Below are positions 1 to 4,775 of a DNA stretch of 5,896 nucleotides, one piece after another. Positions within the stretch are counted from its first letter, which is position 1, and every line of letters starts with the position of its first letter. The position numbers and the translations under genes are program-made. Source of the DNA: Thermotogae bacterium (GTDB lineage Bacteria; Thermotogota; Thermotogae; B3-G13); assembly GCA_015486095.1 (NCBI GenBank), contig WFSK01000174.1:1-5896 (forward strand). The letters run 5' to 3'. The notes under the pieces were generated by a model that searched no databases, had not been told where the DNA came from, and saw only the letters and a list, made by a program, of their open reading frames with translations.

Positions 1-39
1 CGTCGGACTGTGACGAGCGTCCTTCCTGCACGCCGTCAC
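1..39 (-). CDS. Possible 5' end of an unidentified gene leaving the left edge (partial)
   Basis: Only the first 13 codons would lie in the window (GTG start at 39-37, reading MTACRKDARHSPT). The main support is a perfect minus-strand Shine-Dalgarno AGGAGG (complement of CCTCCT at 48-53), with 8 nt between it and the GTG. The frame has no stop up to the edge, and it stays open upstream to about position 170 without an ATG. The GTG overlaps the TGA of a preceding 8-codon micro-ORF (GTGA overlap), an arrangement typical of translational coupling. Against it, the same bases form a strong hairpin (10-39), so this could be a structured RNA instead. I recognise no family in 13 residues. The gene would lie downstream of ruvA on the same strand. 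Confidence 0.2.
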   Translation of the reverse strand, partial: MTACRKDARHSPT

Positions 40-67
40 ATTCGAAACCTCCTGTTTCTCACCGACG
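1..67. other. GC-rich three-helix (three-way junction) inverted-repeat structure
   Basis: CGTCGG (1-6) is the exact reverse complement of CCGACG (62-67). Inside it lie two further hairpins. One is GTGACG-A-GCGT (10-20) pairing with ACGC-CGTCAC (30-39): 10 bp with one bulged A and a 9-nt loop. The other is GAAAC (44-48) pairing with GTTTC (54-58) around CTCCT. About 60% of these 67 bases are G or C, well above the flanking genes, as expected of structured RNA in a thermophile. The outer helix may continue past the edge. It does not match tRNA, SRP RNA, RNase P RNA or tmRNA signatures that I know. Strand is undecided: loops are pyrimidine-rich on plus and AGGA-rich on minus. Confidence 0.4.
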
Positions 68-105
68 TGATACCTTCCTTCGTCTTCACAACCACTTACA
101 ATACT

Positions 106-162
106 TGCACATCGAGATATCCCTCCTACCTCATGGAGTTTGTTGTGGTATCTCGATGTGCA
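106..162. repeat. Perfect 14-bp inverted repeat with a 29-nt loop
   Basis: TGCACATCGAGATA (106-119) is repeated as its exact reverse complement TATCTCGATGTGCA (149-162). A G-T wobble (120/148) and a C-G pair (121/147) could extend the stem. Within the loop CTCC (123-126) can pair with GGAG (135-138). Neither arm is followed by a T-run on either strand, so this is not a standard Rho-independent terminator. It lies between ruvA and whatever is left of the window. It could be the main stem of a non-coding RNA, a processing site or an element end. Confidence 0.6.
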
Positions 163-288
163 TCATTGTTGAGAGGCTGTTGTGAAAGCGTATGCGAAAA
201 TGAGGTTAAGTCTTGCAGTGTGGTAACCGTATTATGAGCGTGTGATCTGTGGGTGGATTTGCCAGAGGTGCTGAATCACCCGAATTTA

Positions 289-885
289 TCAGCTATTGAT
301 TATGTTCAAAGCATGGCGTATGATTTCTGCTGCATTCATCTTTACATCACTCTTCCCTATTACTGTATTGACAGCTTGCCATGCATTGCCTCGAGAGTAT
401 CCCAATGCTACCAGTCCTTCTATGGCATCTGCTACTTCGGAAGGCAGTAAATTGCTCTCCTGCCTTTCAATGGAAGGAATATTACTCATCGAGGAAATCT
501 TATCCTTTAATTCGAGGATCATCCGTTCTGCAGTCTTCTTCCCTACTCCTGGCACGGTAGATAAGAGCCTCACATCCTTCTGAATTATAGCGTTTACGAT
601 GCTTTCAGATGAGAGTGAGGATAGAAGGTTTAAAGCCACCTTAGGACCTATTTTGGAGACAGATATCAACATGTCGAACAGATCCCTTCTTTCTATCGTA
701 AGGAATCCGTAAAGGGTAGGAATTTCATCGTTTACAATGTAGCTTACGTAAATCCTAACTTCTTCTCCAACAGTTCCCACATCTTCGTTTAGCGGACATT
801 TTATTCTAAAACCGATCCCATTTACGTCTACTATCAGTACGTTATCGCGCTTATAGATCAATCGTCCTCTTATATATTCATACAT
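289..885 (-). CDS. ruvA: Holliday junction branch migration complex subunit RuvA
   Basis: RuvA binds four-way DNA junctions as a tetramer and loads the RuvB ATPase, which drives branch migration in recombinational repair; RuvC then resolves the junction. The 198 residues match the usual family length of about 200. Visible are an N-terminal OB-fold (1-62, opening MYEYIRGRLIYK), an acidic-pin loop with D53/E54 just before TLYGF, and tandem helix-hairpin-helix motifs. The first HhH is around KIGPKVALNLL (79-89) and the second is VPGVGKKTAERMILELKDK (111-129). A linker of about 20 residues leads to the C-terminal RuvB-binding domain (about 150-198, with GLVALGYSRGNAWQAV). The ATG lies 2 nt after the folC stop. 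Its ribosome-binding site AAGGGG (complement 892-897) sits inside the last folC codons, so the two are probably translationally coupled. No ruvB or ruvC is in the window. Confidence 0.97.
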   Translation of the reverse strand: MYEYIRGRLIYKRDNVLIVDVNGIGFRIKCPLNEDVGTVGEEVRIYVSYIVNDEIPTLYGFLTIERRDLFDMLISVSKIGPKVALNLLSSLSSESIVNAIIQKDVRLLSTVPGVGKKTAERMILELKDKISSMSNIPSIERQESNLLPSEVADAIEGLVALGYSRGNAWQAVNTVIGKSDVKMNAAEIIRHALNIINS

Positions 886-887
886 AA

Positions 888-2213
888 TTAACCCCTTCCC
901 AGTACCTTGTCATACAACAGATACTTCCTCGCTTCACCTACAGTATACAGAGAGCCACTTATCAGGATCATATCTTTTTCGTAATCTTCTACCAGTGATA
1001 AGGCTTTATCTATGGCATCCGGGACATCATGAACGATCTTGTAATCCTTTCTATAATTGGACAATGCTGCTCCAAGTGCCTCTGGTTCCAGGGCTCTATA
1101 ATAGTTTGGAGAGGTTAACACGATCTCAGATGCCATATCGGAAAAATACTTTAACATACCATCGATATCTTTATCGTTGAGTATTCCCAATATCGTTATT
1201 ATACGTTTGTTTTTAAAAATAGATCTTACCGTACGATATAATTCTATAACGCCAGGTAAATTATGGGCACCATCGGCTATAACGAGAGGTGATTTCATAA
1301 GGCATTCCATTCTCCCCTCCCAACTAACACCTGCTAACGCTCTTCGCAGTATTGATTCATTGAAAAGAGAAGGAATCTCTTTGGCCACGGTTTCCATCGT
1401 TGCGATAGCAATGGTGGCATTGAAAAATTGATATATACCGTTAAGCGACATTCGAATTCCCTTCATTTCGTACTCAATGCCATGATAATCGAATAGATTC
1501 TCATCGAGGTGCATCTTGATGATATCGAAATCGAAGTCTCTCTTATATAAAAATAGGTGGGAAGAAAAGGAACTCGCTACTCTTTCTATAACCTCAAGTC
1601 TATCCCTATGTATCTCTCCACACACTGTAGGCCTTTGGGTCTTTATTATTCCGGCCTTTTGTCTTGCTATTTCTGGTAACGTCTTTCCCAGGATATTAGT
1701 ATGATCCCAGTCTACATTCGTTATTACAGAAACCAATGGTTCTTTCACAACGTTAGTTGCATCATAACGTCCACCTAATCCAACTTCTATAACGCCGTAT
1801 TCGCAGTCTTTCCTTCCAAACAAATCAAATGCCATAGCAGTGATCACTTCGAAGAAAGAAGGTTTACTCGTTTCCCCTTTTTTATCCATATCTTCTATTA
1901 TAGGTATCAGTCTTTCATATTCTTCTACGACTTCTTGCTGAGATATGAATTCTCCATTTATCCTTATCCTTTCTCTGAAAGTTATGAGGTGAGGGGAATA
2001 AAATGAACCCACCTTTTTGCCTTCATTTATCAAGATTTGAGACAATATCTTTGTAACGGAACCCTTCCCATTCGTTCCAGCTACATGTATTATCTTCAGT
2101 TTATCTTGAGGATTACCGAGTTTATCGAGAAGTTCTTCTATCCTATCCAATCCTAATTTTATCTTACCGTAAGGTCGGGAATACAAATATTTCACAACTT
2201 GCTCATATGTCAT
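888..2213 (-). CDS. folC: Folylpolyglutamate synthase / dihydrofolate synthase (FolC)
   Basis: This is an ATP-dependent cytosolic Mur-ligase-family enzyme that adds glutamate to tetrahydrofolates. Many bacterial members also make dihydrofolate from dihydropteroate; bifunctionality here is inferred from the family. At 441 residues it is full length. Visible are the P-loop HVAGTNGKGS (43-52), YSPHLITFRERI (72-83) in the folate-binding loop, EVGLGGRYDATN (143-154) and H171. The segment EIARQKAGIIK (181-191) includes K186, which is carbamylated in homologues; Q185 replaces a commonly seen Glu. Also visible are WEGRME (298-303), the C-domain DGAHN (314-318) and GSLYTVGEAR (420-429). The ATG at 2213 has AAAGGG 5 nt upstream (complement 2219-2224); a stronger AGGAGAT lies farther off (complement 2226-2232, 12 nt). 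It is the first gene of the folC-ruvA operon and is driven from the divergent intergenic region. Confidence 0.97.
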   Translation of the reverse strand: MTYEQVVKYLYSRPYGKIKLGLDRIEELLDKLGNPQDKLKIIHVAGTNGKGSVTKILSQILINEGKKVGSFYSPHLITFRERIRINGEFISQQEVVEEYERLIPIIEDMDKKGETSKPSFFEVITAMAFDLFGRKDCEYGVIEVGLGGRYDATNVVKEPLVSVITNVDWDHTNILGKTLPEIARQKAGIIKTQRPTVCGEIHRDRLEVIERVASSFSSHLFLYKRDFDFDIIKMHLDENLFDYHGIEYEMKGIRMSLNGIYQFFNATIAIATMETVAKEIPSLFNESILRRALAGVSWEGRMECLMKSPLVIADGAHNLPGVIELYRTVRSIFKNKRIITILGILNDKDIDGMLKYFSDMASEIVLTSPNYYRALEPEALGAALSNYRKDYKIVHDVPDAIDKALSLVEDYEKDMILISGSLYTVGEARKYLLYDKVLGRG

Positions 2214-2276
2214 CTTTTCCCTTTCATCTCCTAAGTTATATCTTACAAAAGCAAAAAACGAAAGTATATCCTAAAA

Positions 2277-2285
2277 ATTATATCA
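2277..2285 (-). promoter_or_regulatory. Extended -10 promoter element for folC-ruvA
   Basis: Read on minus, this is TGATATAAT: a perfect TATAAT preceded by the TGn extended -10 motif. No good TTGACA-like -35 lies 16-18 nt upstream, which fits an extended -10 promoter. Transcription would start near 2270, about 57 nt before the folC ATG. The site forms the left arm of a dyad with the plus-strand element at 2291-2299. Confidence 0.6.
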
Positions 2286-2290
2286 TAGTG

Positions 2291-2299
2291 TGATAAAAT
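2291..2299 (+). promoter_or_regulatory. Extended -10 promoter element for the FAD oxidoreductase
   Basis: TGATAAAAT has a TAAAAT box (5 of 6 to TATAAT) with TGn directly upstream. A good -35 is not visible. The start site would be near 2306, giving a leader of about 150 nt before the preferred ATG at 2457. The element lies only 5 bp from the folC -10 element on the opposite strand, so both promoters could not be occupied by RNA polymerase together. Confidence 0.45.
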
Positions 2300-2456
2300 A
2301 ATTTGTATTCTTCATATCTCAGAGGTCCGGGTATTTTTCGGGCAAGATGACGAATAATATTATCGGCGAAAGGATGTTATGAGTGATGCGAAGCGAAGTC
2401 TACGAGGCAAGAGGCACATCAATATATGTCTTCTACTGAACTATCGAGGTGATCTT

Positions 2457-3599
2457 ATGAAGGCCGATGTTGTAGTCATTGGTGGAGGAATCATAGGAAC
2501 ATCCATAGCATATCATCTTTCGAAGTTCGGAGTAGATGTTGCGTTGTTCGAACGATCCTACATTTCTTCTGGTTCAACAGGCAGATGTGCTGGTGGTATA
2601 AGACAACAATGGTCAAGCCCCATGAACGTCAGATTGGCGATGGAAAGTGTTCGAATGTTCGAAAAATTTAAAGAAGAAGTTGGATACGACATAGAATACT
2701 ATTCTGGAGGATATCTCCTGTTAGCCTACACAGATGAAGAAGTGGATAGGTTTAAAAAACAGGTAAAAATGCAAAGAGAGCAGGGACTCGATGTCTATCT
2801 TTTATCACCCAGTGAAGTCAAAAAGCAATTTTCTTCATTAAACATCGATAGACTGAAACTATCTGCCTATTGTCCAACCGATGGTCATGCGAATCCTCAT
2901 CTTGCGAACTTTGCCTATGTTGAAGCTGCAAAAAAAGAAGGGGCAAGGATTTATGATCACACGGAGGTAACAGGAATAGTAATGAATGGAGATCGCATAA
3001 CTGGGGTGATAACCGATAAAATGGGAAAAGTGGAAACGAAGATCGTTGTCAACGCTGCGGGAGCCAAGAGTAGAGACATCGCTAAGATGGTAGGAAAAGA
3101 CTTACCCGTAGAACCATATCGTCATCAGATCCTCGTTACCGAATGGCTACCTCACGTACTCGACCCCCTTATTGTAGACTTTTATCACAACATATATTTT
3201 CGCCAGACTATGCATGGCAGCTTCATCATGGGACAGAGCGATCCAGATGAGAAACCCGGTGTGAATCTCAATGCGCGATGGCAGTTCTTGCACGAGATAT
3301 CACATAAGATAACCTTCTTGATGCCAATGATGGAGAATGTATCTGTGGTTCGTCAATGGGCTGGTATTTACGTGATGAGTCCAGATGCCCAACCTATAAT
3401 AGATGAGTTGGAAGGGGTATCGAGGATGATATGTGCAACAGGCTACAGCGGGCATGGATTTATGTTAGCTCCTATAACGGGAAAATTGGTTGCAGAGTGG
3501 GTGATATATGGCAATCCTCGATCTATGGATATATCCAACTTGAGTTTGAAACGCTTTGAAGGAGGTAAGCGAATCGAAATGGAAAGAAACGTTGTGTAA
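2457..3599 (+). CDS. FAD-dependent amine/amino-acid oxidoreductase, DAO superfamily (sarcosine oxidase beta / D-proline dehydrogenase-like)
   Basis: This is probably a soluble flavoprotein oxidising a secondary amine or amino acid such as sarcosine, glycine, D-proline or hydroxyproline; the substrate is not readable. From ATG 2457 it has 380 residues, normal for single-subunit members. Visible are the dinucleotide-binding GGGIIG (9-14), ribose-binding E32, GSTGRCAGGIRQQW (39-52), DGHANP (142-147), VVNAAGAKS (197-205), RQWAGIYVMSPDAQP (299-313) and the C-terminal flavin motif GYSGHGFMLAP (329-339). I see no Cys equivalent to the covalent flavin site of monomeric sarcosine oxidase. ATG 2457 is preferred because GAGGTGAT (2446-2453) lies just upstream and the Rossmann strand starts at once. 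An in-frame ATG at 2379 (AAAGGAT upstream) would add 26 basic residues unlike the family. No partner sarcosine-oxidase subunits are in the window. Confidence 0.87.
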   Translation: MKADVVVIGGGIIGTSIAYHLSKFGVDVALFERSYISSGSTGRCAGGIRQQWSSPMNVRLAMESVRMFEKFKEEVGYDIEYYSGGYLLLAYTDEEVDRFKKQVKMQREQGLDVYLLSPSEVKKQFSSLNIDRLKLSAYCPTDGHANPHLANFAYVEAAKKEGARIYDHTEVTGIVMNGDRITGVITDKMGKVETKIVVNAAGAKSRDIAKMVGKDLPVEPYRHQILVTEWLPHVLDPLIVDFYHNIYFRQTMHGSFIMGQSDPDEKPGVNLNARWQFLHEISHKITFLMPMMENVSVVRQWAGIYVMSPDAQPIIDELEGVSRMICATGYSGHGFMLAPITGKLVAEWVIYGNPRSMDISNLSLKRFEGGKRIEMERNVV

Positions 3600-4682
3600 T
3601 CATGGTGAAATCATATGAATCTCTGCCTGGCTATAATCCCCAAGTATCACCTTTAAAGCTGCTGGTTTTGAGTGGGTACCCCTGATCCGGACGTTACGCC
3701 CTATTAGGCTTGCATCTATCCTCATCATAATATCTGATATATGAGAATCCCTCAATAATATGCTGTTTTCCACTTCACAGTTGTTAAGTATAACGTTGTC
3801 TCCTATAGATGTAAATGGCCCCACATAGCAATTCTCGATCGTGCTCTTCTTACCTATTATAACCGGTCCCCTTATAACGGAAGATACGATCTGACTACCT
3901 TCCCCTATGATCACTGTTCCTTCGATCTTGCTCTTTTCGTCTATCGATCCACCGATAAAACTTTCTTTTATTCCTATCAACACTCTTCTATTGGCTTCTA
4001 TTATATCCTCTGGCATGCCAGTATCTTTCCACCAGCCGTATACGATATGGGCTGTAACATTATATCCATGTTCTATCAGATATTCTATGGCATCTGTGAT
4101 CTCCAATTCCCCTCGCCATGAAGGTTTTATGTTTTCTATCCCTTCGAATATCTTATTTGTGAACAGATAGACTCCGATCAGGGCAAGATTACTTTCGGGT
4201 TTCTTCGGTTTCTCCACTACTTTTGTTACCCTTCCTTTGGAAAGGGTGGCTATTCCAAATCTCGAGGGATTTTCGACGGGTGCCAACAATATAGAGGCGT
4301 CAGAACCGTTACTCAGGAATTCATCCACGAAACCTTTGAGTTCCTCTTCCAACAGGTTATCTCCCAAATACATGAGAAAGCTTTCCTCCCCCAAAAAATC
4401 GTGAGATATTGCGACGGCATGTGCCAAACCTTTTGGCTCTTCTTGAAGTATGTATTCGATCCTTAATCCTAAAGATTCTCCACTGCCGTATTCCCTTTTG
4501 AAATCTTCTATATTGGATGGATTCACGATGAGCCCTATCTCATCTATACCTGCTCTCTTTATAGCCTCAAGGCTGTAAGTCAATACAGCCTTATTTGCCA
4601 CAGGTATGAGGTGTTTTGCACTCGTATGTGTTAAAGGTCTCAATCGTGTTCCTCTACCTGCACATAAAACGATGGCTTTCAT
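3600..4682 (-). CDS. rmlA: Glucose-1-phosphate thymidylyltransferase, long form (RmlA-long family nucleotidyltransferase)
   Basis: The predicted reaction is dTTP + glucose-1-phosphate to dTDP-glucose + PPi, the entry to dTDP-rhamnose and other deoxysugars. Relatives may use UTP or amino-sugar phosphates, so substrate is inferred. Its 360 residues fit the long form better than the roughly 290-residue enterobacterial RmlA. The nucleotidyltransferase domain (1 to about 235) shows CAGRGTRLRPLT (7-18), K23, QEEPKGLAHAV (80-90), YLGDN (105-109), VEKPKKP (156-162), GELEITDAI (191-199) and WWKDTGMPEDIIEAN (217-231). A left-handed beta-helix of hexapeptide-like repeats follows (about 249-337). The ATG at 4682 has AAGGAG (complement 4694-4699) 11 nt upstream, a rather long spacing. 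It lies 93 nt after mnmG on the same strand, possibly cotranscribed. Its TGA abuts the stop of the convergent oxidoreductase. No rmlB, rmlC or rmlD is in the window. Confidence 0.88.
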   Translation of the reverse strand: MKAIVLCAGRGTRLRPLTHTSAKHLIPVANKAVLTYSLEAIKRAGIDEIGLIVNPSNIEDFKREYGSGESLGLRIEYILQEEPKGLAHAVAISHDFLGEESFLMYLGDNLLEEELKGFVDEFLSNGSDASILLAPVENPSRFGIATLSKGRVTKVVEKPKKPESNLALIGVYLFTNKIFEGIENIKPSWRGELEITDAIEYLIEHGYNVTAHIVYGWWKDTGMPEDIIEANRRVLIGIKESFIGGSIDEKSKIEGTVIIGEGSQIVSSVIRGPVIIGKKSTIENCYVGPFTSIGDNVILNNCEVENSILLRDSHISDIMMRIDASLIGRNVRIRGTHSKPAALKVILGDYSQAEIHMISP

Positions 4683-4775
4683 AGGGCATTCAACTCCTTT
4701 TTCGTGGCAAAGTCCACACTACCTCCCATGTAAAAACGTTAACGTCTTTTCATCAATTTTCCATTTAACATCCAC
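4683..4775. promoter_or_regulatory. mnmG-rmlA intergenic gap with a 10-bp palindrome
   Basis: This 93-nt gap separates two minus-strand genes. It contains the perfect palindrome ACGTTAACGT (4736-4745), flanked by AAAA on one side and CTTTT on the other. As a hairpin it would have only a 3-bp stem with a TTAA loop, too weak for a terminator despite a short T-run on minus. It is better viewed as a possible protein-binding dyad. A poor TTGATG / 17 nt / TTACAT promoter-like pair spans the palindrome on minus, so rmlA may have its own weak start. The rmlA ribosome-binding site AAGGAG is at complement 4694-4699. Confidence 0.3.

Larger units (their letters stand above)
1..288. other. Intergenic region downstream of ruvA with no recognised gene
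   Basis: These 288 bases follow the ruvA stop codon. Neither strand encodes a protein I recognise. A 75-codon open frame on plus (from GTG at 10) and an open frame on minus (about 170 to the edge) both run through the inverted repeats. The stretch holds the three-helix structure at 1-67, the 14-bp inverted repeat at 106-162 and four CCTTCCT/CCTCCT boxes. It also has a weak GGTG/CACC hairpin at 268-281, just after ruvA, with no T-run on either side. No canonical intrinsic terminator for the folC-ruvA transcript is visible. Confidence 0.5.
2277..2299. promoter_or_regulatory. Near-perfect dyad overlapping both divergent -10 elements (possible operator)
   Basis: ATTATATCA (2277-2285) and TGATAAAAT (2291-2299) are inverted repeats matching at 8 of 9 positions around TAGTG. 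The inner TATCA/TGATA match is perfect. The symmetry may simply reflect two opposed extended -10 boxes, or it may also bind a dimeric regulator. No regulator gene lies in the window. Confidence 0.4.
2214..2456. promoter_or_regulatory. Divergent intergenic region between folC and the FAD oxidoreductase
   Basis: This stretch separates two divergently transcribed genes. The folC side is compact: a 5' leader of about 55-60 nt if transcription starts some 7 nt past its -10 box. The oxidoreductase side would have a leader of about 150 nt. That leader contains a short CCG/CGG hairpin near 2337-2351, a palindrome ATAATATTAT near 2353-2362, and an in-frame ATG at 2379 preceded by AAAGGAT. I compared the leader with glycine, lysine, TPP, c-di-GMP, T-box and THF riboswitch consensus motifs from memory and saw no match. 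Confidence 0.6.

Noticed and set aside
1..67. tRNA gene suggested by terminal complementarity and a TTCGAA sequence at 41-46
   Set aside because: The TTCGAA is not flanked by a 5-bp T-stem, and no anticodon arm or D-arm consensus is present on either strand.
86..112. Reading TGA as a sense codon (Trp/Gly/Sec) to extend MCKYCKWL into a zinc-ribbon-like protein
   Set aside because: ruvA, rmlA and mnmG in the same window end properly at TGA, so recoding is not supported, and no selenocysteine element was recognised.
10..237. Plus-strand 75-codon open frame from GTG
   Set aside because: It runs through the inverted repeats of 1-67 and 106-162, has no ribosome-binding site visible, and its product (Cys-, Ser- and Val-rich) resembles no family I know. 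The reading frame is better explained as a by-product of the structured region.
268..281. Hairpin GGTG/CACC just after ruvA as a terminator
   Set aside because: The stem is only 4-5 bp and no T-run follows on either strand.
253..583. Plus-strand open frames opposite ruvA
   Set aside because: They are antisense to a confidently identified ruvA and have no family features or ribosome-binding site.
2339..2365. Riboswitch in the oxidoreductase leader
   Set aside because: No consensus core of glycine, lysine, TPP, c-di-GMP, T-box or THF elements could be matched by eye; kept only as a low-interest possibility.
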